Assembly (NCBI GenBank): GCA_947095585.1
Contig: OX352761.1
Coordinates: 140,026,277-140,090,276 of the forward strand
Direction of reading: 5' to 3'
Length of the DNA: 64,000 nt
DNA from: Nephrocerus scutellatus
Lineage: Eukaryota > Arthropoda > Insecta > Diptera > Pipunculidae
The position numbers and the translations under genes are program-made. Below are positions 33,191 to 45,565 of this stretch, piece by piece. Under the pieces are notes generated by a model. The model was not told the DNA's origin. It saw only the letters and a list, made by a program, of their open reading frames with translations, and did no database searches. The stretch's first letter is position 1, and each line of letters opens with the position of its first letter.

Positions 33191-34215
33191 TTTGGTGTTG
33201 ATATAGATAAATGATGGGGTTTAAATTACGCTTAGAGAACAGAAGACAGTCAGGTTTGGAAGCGTTAAATTATACTCTATTTAGTCCCCACCTGTTGTCA
33301 AGGTTAGAGTTTAATGTGGCTAAACATATGTTGTTGATCAAGTTAGACTTGTAATGAAGAGGGGCATGCAGAAAGCGTGAAATCATATGAAAAGCTAAGA
33401 ATGCTGTCTGTCGTCAGTGAAAGAATGAATGGGATTAGGAGTAGCGGATAGGAGATCATTAATAAAGATGAGAGAGAGTATCGGAAGACAAAACAGAACA
33501 CCGGCGTTTATGCGGTGAACATTGGATTTGAAACCTTCCCATACGACCTGGATTGAACGGTCAGAAAGGAAGTTACTAGTCCAAACAAGTAGGGAGTTAT
33601 CAAGTCCATAGGTATATATTTTCGACAAAAGAGCTTGATGTCAGACTCTGTCAAATGCCTTGGATATGTCGAGTGCAACAACATTGCTTTCACCACTGGT
33701 ACGCCATCAGATCACCTGTATTTAGAACGTTGCCTTTGAAAAACGTACTGCTGCTGGTCGGATACTTGGTATTGCATAAGATTACGATAAATCAGCGTTT
33801 CCATGACTTAGAAAATACGGATGATATAGGTCGGTACGAGCATACAGGAACAGGCTGAATAAAGGCTGTATTCCAAATCCTTGAAAATACTCCAGAAGTA
33901 TACCATAAATAAAAAAGTCTGCGCAGTGGCAATGCCAACGTTGAAGAGCACCTCCTCAAAACTATTTCGGGAATTACTCAGGCCCAGCAGATTTATGAAT
34001 GTTGATATAACTTAATACTCGACGAATTCGGAAGTAGATCAGTACCATGGAGGATTTGACTCTTGAAAGTACAGGCGACGAGAACGCGCTATCTGGTAGC
34101 ATGGATCTAGCTGCGAAATGTGAATCAATCACATTGGCTTTGTCTATGGAGCTGACGCTTGGAATCTCATTGTGAATGAATGATGACGAGGCAGTGTTTT
34201 TAATTCGTTTCACGA
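33191..34215 (-). mobile_element. CR1/jockey-type retroelement, central RT region
   Basis: A minus-strand copy missing its 3' end. Reading leftward from 34215: DSHFAARSMLPDSAFSSPVL, VLSYINIHKSAGP (degraded palm entry), then a degraded block near 33950-33700 and a 77-residue open block with LDNSLLVWTSNFLSDRSIQV, NAGVLFCLPILSLIFINDLL and IHSFTDD, a mutated FADD catalytic box. Sequence order matches the plus-strand copy at 59.7-61.3 kb. Frameshifts and stops are present. Confidence 0.75.
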
Positions 34216-34519
34216 ATGACCAAAAATGCGTGTGTTTGTTTGTTTATGAGTTTGTCCACTCGTATATCTCGACTTCTAGCCGTGAGAATATGATAGGACT
34301 TGTTTTAAAACAATTATTTACTGCTCGGCTTGCGATGGGGTAATTTCGAGATTTCTTTTATTAATAGGGATAGTTTTAGGAGGAAAAAAGGGTTTTTATG
34401 AAACTAAAATCATTTAAACTTAAGAGAATTAAAGTTATCTATATGGCGAGCTTATATTATGTATAAATTTCTTTGTTTTTTATTTATTTTTGGACTAGGT
34501 ACACAGTTTTATCATATCT
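34216..34519. other. Ptp99A intron, nothing recognised
   Basis: AT-rich spacer between two transposable element relics; no terminal inverted repeat could be assigned. Confidence 0.4.
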
Positions 34520-35990
34520 TTAATAATTTTTTTTACAATAAATCAAGTGTATGTAACAGTGGTAAAAAAAAACTTTTTGGTCTCTATCACCAATTGTTAC
34601 TATTTTATATTTAATTTCAAGAAATAGCATATAGTTTTGGTTAATTTTCTGTACTTTTTTTGGTTGTATATATTCAATATTGCTTAATTCGTGCAATCGC
34701 TTTGCTGCTTGTTGCAGTGGGTTTTTCCCAGACCGAATCAAATGTTTGACAATTGGCTTTCTTTCAGAAAGGTATGCCCTAATTAATACTAAATTACCAA
34801 ATTGTCAGACATCATTCATGATATGAGATATATTATGAATATTGCTATTTGTGTGGTATACTCTGTTTATCTTAAAATATTCTTGTACGAATTTTTCTGC
34901 AAATCATGACAACAAGAATATGAATTTGTTGAGCAAATGGTGATATTACAAAACAATTTCAAAAAATTATTCAACACTTCAAAACTTTCTACTTTTAAAA
35001 CTAATGGGCCAATATAATGAAAAAAATTTCTTAATTCTAATCGTTTCCAATGGTAAACACAGTCTAATCCTCGAGCTGCGCAATGTATTTCAAATGGGTT
35101 ATTGAAATTCAATAGAAACGTTGTTATTTCTTTACTGTCCTTAGCGCTCCACTTTATACTTTAATTGTGCCGTCTCTCCAACCGAGAATAAATCTTTTCA
35201 TTACAACCACGTGAATTAAATGTAATTCGTCTGATATGGGCAATTTTTCATGTGGGGAATTTCATTTGTGAAGATCTTTATCCATTTTGTTACGGAAATC
35301 TATGCCCGTTCTTAAAGACATGTTTATACGAGGGAGATCATTGCAACGACAAATGTGTGAATATTCACATTTAACGCAGCCGCGGCGACACCTGTAATAT
35401 TTAAAACATGTTATATCACACATTGTGTTCAAAATTATTTATTGTGTGCCTTAATTACCTTCTAAAAACGCCCGAGAAAGTGAATCACATATAAAACAGC
35501 GTATGCGTACATCCATTTGTTTTGTAGTTCATAATTCATTCAATTTGTTGAAATATTCTTTAACTGCTCTACGAATCGGCCAAGATATTCCATAGCAGAT
35601 GATGGCTTTCGAATGCCACAAAAAATCCCAATTACCATTCGATTTAACGCCGGCATGTTGTTAAGAATAAATAAATAAAATTGGCCACAGTTCCAATTTG
35701 GAACTTTTATAAATGGGAACCCTGTCCATGTTAATGTTGATGGCAATTTCAATATTTTTTCGATATCATTGAAGCAGTTTCGTAGGCATAATTCCAAACC
35801 ATTGTGCCAATAATGACCAATTCCATTTTCCAGCGTACTCACTTTTTTTTGGTGTTTCAAGTAAAGTTCGAGCGTCTTTTGGTAGCTTTATGCCGAAAGT
35901 TTTATTGATAATTTTTAACAAATGAGTAATATTATGCCAATGTGACCACTTTTTTCATTCAATTTTTATTTTATCACTTTTTGAATAAAA
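34520..35990 (-). pseudogene. transposase-domain (tnp2-like) gene relic in several blocks
   Basis: Four minus-strand blocks occur in family order. Block 1 (35860-35540) contains PFIKVPNWNCGQFYLFILNN and MVIGIFCGIRKPSSAMEYLG. Block 2 (about 35395-35260) contains RRGCVKCEYSHICRCNDLPR and MSLRTGIDFRNKMDKDLH. Block 3 (35112-34867) contains HWKRLELRNFFHYIGPLVLK. Block 4 (about 34860-34520) contains SNIHNISHIMNDV-like and RSGKNPLQQAAKRLHELSNI. They parallel the 'transposase domain-containing protein' family common in arthropods and cnidarians (WPIL, VGIFCGxxKP, LRTDxxFR, ATEFRQFLLYTGPVVL, NVHxLIHL, KPLQQ). Gaps with stops separate the blocks and one in-frame stop falls inside block 4, so the copy is probably dead. 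Whether some gaps are introns cannot be settled. Confidence 0.6.
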
Positions 35991-38690
35991 ATCTTTCTCT
36001 AAACAGGAAAAAAGGCTCGTTATAATTTAAAGGAGTTTGAAATGGACCTGGAGAATTGGAACTGGAGAAGTAACACCGCTATTAGTGATGTGATGAATTT
36101 TTTTTTTGACGAAATATCTTCCAAATTGTTTTCCGGAATTGGTGTTTTATTTAATTTTGAACTTTCGGTGTTCACTTTAACTTTTAAAAGTTTTTCTTAA
36201 GTCTTCTCGAGTACGTTCCACTCTTTTTAAACTTTTTATATTGCGTTCCACTATTTTCATTGTTCTTTTTTTTTCTTCCAGCGTTTTAAAATTAAACCAT
36301 TTATCTTTAGAAAATTTCTAAGCCTAACTAAAATGAGTACTTTTTGCGATTAGATTTCGATCGTTGTTAATTGATGTAACTTCAATTTACGATTGACACA
36401 AATAAGCACATGTCGTTTGACATAACTTTATTTACGACTCGCACTGTCAAAAAAATGTCAAAGTATAATGGTTTGTGTCTTTGGTTGTAATGAGATTTCG
36501 ATTTCTGCTTAAAACATCATCTCATCATCGTCACAGCTATAGGCCACTATTAAACACATGAAACAATTATGACATTTGACATACTATAGAACTGTAGTAG
36601 TAGCACTGTCGGAGTACTACACTTCCGGAGCAAGTATAGTAGCATCTAGTCAGAAGTACTTGTGTGTGAAGAATGCAATTCTTTGCAATGGAACGCAGCA
36701 AATATAGTTTATAATTTCTGGTTAAGAAGACGATTAATAAAAAAAAAACACCAATTGATTTTGAATCAACATCCGACATTACTAAAAAAAGAAAGCAAAG
36801 CACACAACAAAAAAATATCACTTTGTAAAATAATTTTGTGAATCTACTTCAAGGGAGCATTTCTGTAACTTTGAGTGTAATGTTTACAGGAACTTACGCC
36901 ACGAACTTTATTTTTGGGGTTTCTTCTGTTTTGCATGAGTTTTCGTTTGCTGTTCACGACTTGTGCACGTTGCATTTGCCAGCAGCAAACCTTAAATACA
37001 GTTTACACGCAAATTTGCAAAAACTCAACTAAGACCTCGACCTCAGAGACCGCAGAGAAAAACCATTCCCGCTTATCAGATCAACTGTAGCGCAGCAATT
37101 TACTCGTATGATAACAAAATTTATTTAATTTTCTCCAACTTCCTTGGTAAACATTTTCCTTTCTACGTATTTGCGGAATAAATTTGTTTTGAAATCCGTT
37201 TGCAAAGGATTCTTCCTAAATCAGAGTCAATATCCAAAAACACGTTAAAGTTACTCCAACCAAACCGACACAAGATACTCAGGCGGATTACGTTCCCGAT
37301 TGGGAGAAACTGTTATATAGCTAATATTTTATATCAACAAGAACCGACGACTATGCAAGTAAGTATCTAACATAGGCCGGGGGACTTGTGGAAAGTTTTG
37401 TGCAAGACAAATCTGTATCTTAGAAGGATGTATTGTCAAAAACAACAAAGTTTCCCACAAGCACCATAGGAAGCAACATGTTTGTCTTAAGTTAGTGGCT
37501 TACTTCTCTTTTCCACTTTGTTTGACTTAAAAGTTAAACACGGGTAGTAAATACTTAACACGATGCGCCTTTGCCAATATTCTCGAAGGACATCGAACGA
37601 ACGTCATAAATGAAAAAGCATTTAATTGCCAATGGAATTATATCGAAGTCAAAAGTTTTCAAAATTATTACCACATGTTAGATACGTATATGTTATTATT
37701 ATATGTTAAAGATACTCACATAAACACTTTGACTTTTTAGAAAAGGTTTGAAGTTTGGCAATTCCTTCGAGAGTGCACCAACCTTTTGGTCATCACCGTT
37801 GGTTGCTGGTCCCCCCTACACATTTCATATGAAATATTTCTTAATAGCTCTACTAAAAACTATGATACCGAACTGAATGTAAATTGAACAAGAAAACCTC
37901 AAAAAAAAAATCCAAATTGAATGCTGAAAAGTTATTGCAGTGTACCTTCCTTTCGTCCGTCGAGGCCGTCCGTGCCGCCACCAAGGCAAGTTGCAAATAG
38001 TTATAAAGATACTTTGTCGAGAATCTCTAGAGTTGAATATTTCAACTCAAATATTGAATTAAAATATTCAACTGAGACGCTGAAGCCCAACTAAAAAGCA
38101 CTTCGAATATTTAATCTCTAGCTGTGTACTTATAACTGCATATAGCCTTACTCTATATACCTACTTAAGTTGGGCAAATTTTTTCACCCAGCTGTTCCAT
38201 GAAATTGTATTCATTCATAAATTTTTTCGTTGAAGAGGTTTTTTTTTGGTGTAAATATTTTAGAAGTTGCTTCTGGAAACTCAGTAACTACTTTTGATTG
38301 CTTAGGAAATTGTGTTTAATATTTTTCTATATCCTTTTTATTTGCATTTCGCACTTTTAATAACCTTTCACACATAAGGAGTTCTTATTGCAATCACAGT
38401 GTCGTTGGATTCCATGCATCATGGAGCCATGCGGAATCTTCGAATTCAAGAACATACAACAGTAAGTAATACAAGAACCTCTCACAGGCATGTAATAGTG
38501 TAACAGTAATAGTGTAAATTTTTTAATGATTTTGCCGTATTGAATTACTCAAACTTGCTTCCTTGGATAAACGAAGCAACATTTGCAGCTATTTTTTTTA
38601 CTAATGATCTACTAAATCCATTGGAGGTAAAATCAATCAACATTTATTAAAGCAAAATTTGATTCACTTTAGCGAAGATTTGCATTATCC
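35991..38690. other. Ptp99A intron, no gene recognised
   Basis: About 2.7 kb of AT-rich intron. Small frames (36567-36821 minus, 36838-37032 plus) lack family resemblance. 38030-38110 has interleaved ttgaatatttcaac/gttgaatatttt words (near 38033, 38044 and 38070), a small cluster of related repeats. No transposon ORF or RNA gene is recognisable. Confidence 0.45.
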
Positions 38691-39005
38691 ATGTTGATGA
38701 GTAATTGTCCGCGTCAACGGGAACCTCGAGTTGATGAGTTCTTCACATTCTTTAATGATTATTCTGACGGTGTATGTGCATGTGATCCAATACGTAATCT
38801 GTTCCGATGGGCTTTGTGCAATCATAAAACTGTTCAAGTTTCCTCCCTTCATGATGGTTTGTCGGATAAGCCGCGGTTGGTATACCTTTATTACATACTT
38901 CTTGAGGTGTTGTTGATCAGATCAGAGAGTAATAGCTTGTCACGGAAAGCTTTTAAATACTCCTTTCGGATACGACATTAAATTTTATGTCCCTTTCATT
39001 TGTGT
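38691..39005 (+). repeat. interspersed repeat with SINE-like 3' part
   Basis: The segment about 38920-39000 (agagtaatagcttgtcacgg...ttaaattttatgtccctttcatttgtgtgcaaaaata) matches the body of the tRNA-derived SINE at 52.87-53.09 kb over roughly 90 bp with scattered differences. No tRNA-like head is seen here, so it is a 5'-truncated copy or a shared tail. The overlapping 96-codon frame is therefore not a gene. Confidence 0.5.
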
Positions 39006-39056
39006 GCAAAAATAAAATAATCTACTGGTAGGCTATGAAAACTTTTTTTTAACGAT

Positions 39057-40136
39057 TTGCTTGAAATTTTGATAGCTCCTCAGTCTGATATTCCGCGGCA
39101 CGAAACAATTATGTTTTCGCTTGAAGAGCGTTTACAAATATTGAAAACGTATTTTCAATATCAGTGTTGGATAGCCGAAACCGTGCGAATTTTGAAAAGA
39201 AATATGGGTCGTGATAGTGCGTCAAGCGGAACCGCTGTAGTGAAATCGGTGAAGAAAGTTTATGAGAAATGCTATAGGATAACAGAAGTGGTCCTTGAGT
39301 TCGGACAGGTCGCACGCCTAGTAATATTGCGGCTGTAACCCATAGTGTGGGACGGAATACATCGACCTCAACTTTGGACGCCAGTCGTAGCAACTGGCCA
39401 TAAGTCGCAACAGCCTGAGCATAATTCTGCACAAAAACTCGGATTATTTGCTTACAAGGTCTAGATGACTCAGGAGTTAAAAGCAAATGACCGTCCGCTT
39501 CGATATCAGTTTTCTGCGTGGGCCATAGACCAGCTTGATAATGAAGTCGATTTTCGTCGAAATATCCTATTTTCAGACGAAGAGCATTTCCATCTCGGGG
39601 CTATGTAATTTGGGGTTCAGAACAGCCACACGTAATCATAGAGAAGCCAATCCATCCACCAACAGCAACAGTTTTAATTGGAATTTGGAGTGATGGCCCT
39701 GCTGGAAACGCCGTTACCGTCAATGGCGACCGGAGAGGCAGCTGACCAACTTTTTATGGACTAAATCGACGCCATGAATGTGGACGACCTTTGGTTTCAA
39801 CAAGATGGCGTCATATGCCATTCAAGACGACTGACATTTGATATCTAACGCGCCAAATTTGGCAACCGAATATTCAACCGTTTTACAGATGTTAATTGGC
39901 CTGCGCGAAGCTGCGATTTGACGCCGGTGGACTTTTTTCTATGGGGTGCCGTTTAGGATAGATGTTATGCAGATAATTCAGATACAATTTCAGCTTTAAA
40001 AGATAACATTGCGACTGTTATTCGCGAGATAGGCACCGAAATTATCGGAAAAGTTCTTATCAACTGGACTCACAGAATGTCTTACTGTAAGGTCAGCATA
40101 GGGAGCCACATGAACGAAATTGTTTTTTATTCTTAA
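39057..40136 (+). mobile_element. mariner/Tc1-superfamily transposase pseudogene, nearly full length
   Basis: A plus-strand transposase readable from start to end across frameshifts. The blocks are MFSLEERLQILKTYFQYQCW (start about 39111), a helix-turn-helix region with TAVVKSVKKVYEKC, RTSNIAAVTHSVGRNTSTST-like sequence, LRYQFSAWAIDQLDNEVDFR, the first catalytic ILFSDEEHFHLG, EQPHVIIEKPIHPPT, TVNGD, DDLWFQQDGVICH with the second Asp, NWPARSCDLTPVDFFLWGAV with the last acidic position, and MSYCKVSIGSHMNEIVFYS at the end (about 40078-40135). At least four frameshifts or stops disable it. The 21.6-22.3 kb copy is its relative. Confidence 0.85.
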
Positions 40137-40860
40137 ATCGAAGAATCCTACCATCACAATAAAAAAAATCCATTACGACCAATCTCATTCTTTTTATAAC
40201 ATATCAATACACTGCGAAACTTCTACAACATGTGCTATTAAAAATGGAGGTGTGGCCACAATACGATTTTTTTTACGGACGGAGCCGAAATTTTCAGTAA
40301 ATGTATATTAATTTTTTTTTTTTGAAATTTTTTTTGCACTTAAACAGATTTCTCATAAGTGTTATACTTCTTGAGATATTTGCAAAAACTCGAAAAACTG
40401 TCAAACTGCCACTTCCGCCGGTTGGCCGATTTCCGCCAAAATCAACTAGGACCTCCCGATGTGTGTATAAAGCTTAAATATGAATTGTCATCCCCATCAG
40501 TTCAGCCGTCTGGGCTGTACAGTGGATACAGACAGACAGATGAATTTTTTTTGATTTTTCTGACTTAGGAGATACGGAAATATGTAAATCTGCAAAAATC
40601 CTGAGCTCAAAAATTTTCATGATTGATATATGTACTTCCATTTACTATGTAAAAGAAAGTAAAAAATTGAGTTATTTCGCTTCCATTCGTTATTTTTAAA
40701 GTGGCTAGCTAGCACCCTAGTTGGCAGAAGCACAGTGATCGAAGTTAGTACCTTTTTTCTTTTTTATCATACTTAATTACTTTGGAGTACCTCAAGAAAA
40801 CCACTTGGGCTCCATTCTTTTCACTATATTTATCAGCTAGCAATTTTTTTCATATTTTAC
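40137..40860. other. Ptp99A intron, nothing coding
   Basis: Intronic sequence with many T runs. The segment 40440-40640 (acctcccgatgtgtgtataaagc...cagacagacagatga) has the look of an interspersed repeat end, but no other copy was found in the window. Confidence 0.4.
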
Positions 40861-41045
40861 TATCTTCCTATTTTAGCGAAACTACAGGTGGTTCCATGAC
40901 CCTTTTACGTTCAAATTATAATTCACATGTTAGTTCTATTTTGGAATACTCCTACATTGTCTGGTGTCCTTATTGCAATAACATTAGTGATCGAATAGGG
41001 AGGATGTAAAAGAATTTCACTAGATATACTCCCACTCTAGGCACC
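40861..41045 (+). mobile_element. short RT C-terminal fragment (jockey/CR1-like)
   Basis: Plus-strand NYNSHVSSILEYSYIVWCPY with the following NNISDRIGRM*KNFTRY resembles the Y-x-S-x-LEYxxxVWxPY...RIExxQKxFxRY block that ends many non-LTR reverse transcriptases. It is under 200 bp and clearly truncated. Confidence 0.55.
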
Positions 41046-42269
41046 ACCTTCTTAAAATGATGTCAAATTTATAATGAATATTAAAATTTGTTATTGAATA
41101 GGGTGAGTGGCTCAACAGAATAACATTAAATGAAATTAAATGAACTTGTCAAGCAGTCGTATGATTTCTACGTTGGAAAAAAACCATCAGTTGTGTTTAC
41201 ATATTACAACAAGTTCATGACCACTTAATAAATAAACAAAACGCCATCGATTGTTTTTTCTTTCTTTCTGAATGATTAAAAACTTACTTCTTATCTACAT
41301 CTTTAGTATTTTTGCATCAAGACACTTTTAGTTTACCATAAGTCGCTCTAGTGTAAGTAATAAACGCAAAAAGTGCTCAATGGGTTATTGTTGCCTTCGC
41401 AACTACTTATTTCTTATGAAGCAAGCGTCCAGCAATACCCACCATAACCACAGTGCTGCTGTCTCCCCTATTCTTTATTTATGGACACCACCTGTAAAAT
41501 CGATGACTCAATACTGTTATGCTAATTTTTTTAACAAATTGATGCGCTCCTGCGCACTAGCAAATATTTACGACTTTTTTATCTGCTGTTTATTCAAATG
41601 AAACTTTAACGCACATAAGTATACATCTTCTAAATGACTAAATTGACAATCCTCGAACTGTGTACGGCGATGCGGTAGGCGAGAATCAAAGTCAGATTCT
41701 TTTCCCTTCTAAATGTTGCGAGAGGTTGCAGGAGTCATAACTCTTGTCATAAGTGTTGGCATACATATAACACAACTTAAGTATTTCTATGGATGGAAAC
41801 TTACGTAAACCAATTTCCACGGTGCGATTTAATCCGTTGCATCCTTTTTATTTTCTTTATCCAACACACAGATTCACTTAATGGTTTCCTATCTTCGATT
41901 TAGTTAAATTTTGCACTCTGCGCGCATTGTGTACAATATGGAAAGTACACAGTGTTTACGTAAGTTTTGCTCCCACTGTTTGCACAACACGACGATCGCT
42001 TATTGCGTTTCATTCATTGCTTTTAGTTTTGTAGTCATACTATTTTCTTAATAGAACATGTTTCACATTTTAATTGAATTCAATTTATTTTGCTATATAC
42101 CGAATGAGTATAGATACATCACGTATCTAGCTCCTGTCCGACTAAATACATAAACATCGTCATTCAAATCTGAATTCGACCGATATTCTACCTCAGCTCG
42201 CACAAGTCGGTATCTATCGCGGACTGGCAAACGACTGATCTCTCCTGATTAGAATTTCTCTCTCCTTAG
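41046..42269. other. Ptp99A intron, nothing recognised
   Basis: AT-rich DNA. A 73-codon plus-strand frame at 41380 shows no family resemblance. Confidence 0.45.
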
Positions 42270-43140
42270 CTAAGAGAAGTGTAAGTGGAATTTACAGACA
42301 GCGGCTGGTGGTGGTTTACATACGAAGCGATAAGACAGTCCGATCAACAAGCAAAGAAAAGGCACGGCAGCAATCTTATCACACATTAATAACCGAGTGA
42401 TAGTTAATCGTCGAGTGCATCGTAACAGCAATAAAGTCATTATACCTAGGTATGGACATGAGAAAATTAAAAGCTCTTCGGTACCATGCCACAATGACGT
42501 CTACGTCGGTATAATAATAAGTAAGTAGCCACTCTAAAATTATCGCTTATCGGCATATCCGCGAAGTAAAACGTGTACAAGATCGGGCCTGGTACGAGTA
42601 AACTACCCTGGGGGATTTTAGCATTTATTTCATCTCGTGCCTTTAACTCTTAGATGTCGGTAAACATTATCTTTTTTTTCTAGATCCTCTCAGTTCTCTC
42701 AGTTATATCGTTGACCATTCTATGAACTTGTTCGGAAGTAACGTGTTTTTGTCTATATCCAAATTGATCCTCCGGACTGGTATTTCTGGCATCTAAACTG
42801 GCTACAATAATATTTCTTTATAAATGGTTTAGAGAATATTACCAGTAAGCTTGTTGGTCTGTATGATGTTACCTATTTTCCCGTCTTAATGGGTTTTTGA
42901 ATCGTTATTGTCTCCGGACATTTCCACTGCGAAGGATAATGAAACTCTCAATATAGAATGTAAAATAAGAGTTAGAAATACGATACGTCTACGGATTAAG
43001 TTACTATCCATCAGGTCATATCCGGACGGTTTATTACTATTATTACATTTGTATGCGGGGTCGAGAGTTTGGGTTAGAGTTGTGTTGAAATTTCGACCTG
43101 AGTACTGCAGCACATGGCTTGAAAGATTAAAGCTAGGTTA
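42270..43140 (-). mobile_element. jockey-clade reverse transcriptase relic
   Basis: Minus-strand blocks in the order expected of jockey ORF2: a degraded WKCPETITIQKP-like motif (about 42940-42890), KIGNIIQTNKLTGNIL, SPEDQFGYRQKHVTSEQVHR with MVNDITERTE (about 42790-42690), then NAKIPQGSLLVPGPILYTFY with FADMPIS (about 42630-42550). The IPQGSxLxPxLYxxYxADMP block is a jockey hallmark. The 42270-42494 frame may be its continuation. The copy is dead. Confidence 0.7.
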
Positions 43141-43270
43141 AGATGGTATGTTATAGTATATTACAGAACGAGCAAGGAAAGTGGAGTTTATCGTGCGAGG
43201 TCGAATCTTGACAATCTTGACGGCAATCTAACGAGCACGATGAGCACTTTTCTGCAAGTCGTGTACGCTA

Positions 43271-43500
43271 TTTTTCACGCGTCCAAACCGGTTTTTTTGC
43301 TAAATCGAGAGAGAAGCAGAAATGTGAGAATGTGTGTTCGCTGTGACTGCAGTAAATAACAAAGAAATGAATTTTTCACGCGTCCAAACCGGTTTTTCTG
43401 CTAATTTGAGAGAGAAGCAGAAAGCACAAACGACAAACAAAAGAGAATTCCTGCTCATGCGCAATGTGTTCGCTGATATTTTAGTAAATAACAAAAGACG
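43271..43500. repeat. approx. 101-bp tandem duplication
   Basis: ttttcacgcgtccaaaccggttttt(t/c)tgctaa begins at 43271 and again at 43372. In each copy it is followed by gagagagaagcagaaa, then ggtgtgttcgctg and agtaaataacaaa. The two copies differ by a few substitutions and a small indel. Non-coding; the overlapping 71-codon frame is by chance. Confidence 0.85.
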
Positions 43501-45067
43501 TTTATATCATAACATAACTAGTGTTGTTATGGGCTACTTTCGAGGCTAGTTTATAGCGTACGAAACAGTCACTTTCGTCTATGGGCGTGTGAAAAAGGTA
43601 TATCAGTAAAAGTTTCGACTCGACTTCGCTAAGCGGGTGTAGTTGAGGCGAGTTAAGCTCATCTGAGTTTGAGAATGGTTGAAATGGTGTCGAAACGTAG
43701 TTCAATCTGGGTTTCAACCCCACATATAAACGCAGTACATGTAAATTACTAGAACTAAAAGAGCCTAAGGTTGCAACTAAAAGTAGCCACAGAAAACCTA
43801 AGCTCGTTTACGAAGTTGAGCAATATTTAATTCATATTGTCTTATTGTTCGAGCGATAAATATTTTCTAGGTTGAAGTTCCAGGAAAATAGTAAAAAAAG
43901 AATGCAAAAAGAAATAAGCTTAACTGGAAATCCCATAAACTTTGAATTTGGTTTGGTTGAGTCAAAGGAAGGGTGGAAAAATGCGGGTGGGAAACCTCTT
44001 TTGCCTTTTTGCGTATACATTACGTAGTTAGTGTATTATGGTTTCGCTATAAGAACCTCCAAAATATTCTTACACAAAGCACATTAGAATGGAGATTGCA
44101 AAGTTTCTTACAACTGAATAGACATCGAAAATCTGAGAAAGAAAATAAAGTTTTATTTTCTTTTCTTTAACATAAATGATTCGTAGGATACGTCGTAACT
44201 GTCGCCGTCTGTGTGTTGTTGTTTACTAAAAGCAGAAGTCAAACTTTTCTTGGAAGACGACATCGACATTCTCTTACAGTTGTTTTACGTTACAGTATTA
44301 TATGAAATTTGTCAACAGGAAAGTGGAAAATACAAAGAGACATGAAAAATGACTTCATCATCATCTGCGGTTCGAAACTTTAAATCAAAAGGAAAAAAAA
44401 TCATACCACGCAAGTTATGCATACTCGTGTAAGTACAACTCAAAGCCAATAAGAATCAACAAACATAAAAGGTTTTTCAAGTTAAACTTTTAAAGATTTG
44501 CTCGTGGAGCAGGACATAGCCATGCATAGTGGCAACAATTATATAGAAAAACTTAAATTTTTTAATAACTTATAGAGAATCATTATGCACCATCCACTAT
44601 GAACCCTCCATTCCATCTCTATCATATTTTCAAGCTTTAAGGTTGTTGGCTTCATTCTGAACATAGTTAGCACTAGCAGTGCATCATTCCGCCATGAACG
44701 ATGTTGTACCAGCTCGTACCCAGAGAGCATATAAATAAACTAAACTATGTATGGATAGTTATTTGTATGTTGCTCGTCTTCCACGGCATCGCTTGTCGTG
44801 GATAAAAGGCAAGTGAGAGCCCATAGAAAAAATGTTTTTAAGCTGGTGTGACTGTTGCTTTTAAACCTGCCGGAAATGAAACAGAAAGCAAATGAAGCTT
44901 ATTCGCCTACATACGGACGAAATAGATACACAAACACACACACGCAAAAAAAGCAACATAAACAGCCAGGCGGCTGCTGATGGATGAATGAAATATGCAA
45001 ACGTATAGTGAATATGTACTAAAATGAATAATATGTACATGTATATGTATATTTTTTTTTTCAAAGT
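43501..45067. other. Ptp99A intron, nothing recognised
   Basis: AT-rich intron without coding signal. It includes microsatellite-like acacacacac DNA at about 44928-44945. Confidence 0.45.
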
Positions 45068-45245
45068 TCATTCAACATGAATTAATGTGCAGACACATTG
45101 ACCGGCCGTTTGGATTGGATGTCGCGTGGCGGTCGTTGTACCGTTCGGAAGGGCATATAGAGATACGCTTGAGCTCGAATTCATTTTACCATAGGAGGGC
45201 TTTTCGGCGGACATAGATGAGTTAAATTTGGAGTTGATTTTTGCG
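45068..45245 (-). CDS. Ptp99A: candidate alternative terminal exon of Ptp99A (no phosphatase domains)
   Basis: A minus-strand frame rich in ordinary codons begins after an AG at 45246 (gaccgactaag|c). It encodes S-AKINSKFNSSMSAEKPSYGK, then MNSSSSVSLYALPNGTTTA and ends LIHVE before TGA at 45068. The upstream transmembrane exon ends in phase 2 (TGG AG|), and this stretch opens with the single base needed, giving ...FFLWS-AKINSK. Splicing here would produce a receptor with the extracellular and membrane parts but only a 59-residue Ser-rich cytoplasmic tail. No donor in the right phase for joining to the phosphatase exon was found, so a terminal rather than cassette exon is preferred. The acceptor's pyrimidine tract is weak. 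This is inference from sequence only. Confidence 0.5.
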
Positions 45246-45565
45246 CTTAGTCGGTCGTGCATAGAATAATAAAGTGGAATTATTAATAATTTAACAATAT
45301 GCGCCTAGAATGAACCCCTGAAATATTTCAAAAGGAACAAGTAAACGCAAAAAACAACTTTGTTATTGGGATACAACCTTTTATGTGAAAGGTTGCTAAA
45401 AAGAAGTTAAAAACGCAGTTTTTTCACACGTCACACGTGTCACTTGAGGGCGCTCAGAAATCTCCCATGAAACGAGTGAATGTTGCTTAAAAACGACATC
45501 ATTTGCAAAGGCCTGCGAACGAAGTGCTACTAACTTCACGCCGCTGTATCAGCCAAACAGCGCAC
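45246..45565. other. Ptp99A intron, nothing recognised
   Basis: Intron sequence between the candidate exon and a mariner relic. It may contain that element's 5' end (ttttttcacacgtcacacgtgtcac near 45420-45443 includes an acgtgt palindrome), but no terminal inverted repeat was confirmed. Confidence 0.35.

Noticed and set aside
38691..38981. 96-codon plus-strand frame
   Set aside because: It overlaps sequence shared with the SINE body at 52.9-53.1 kb, so it is repeat-derived.
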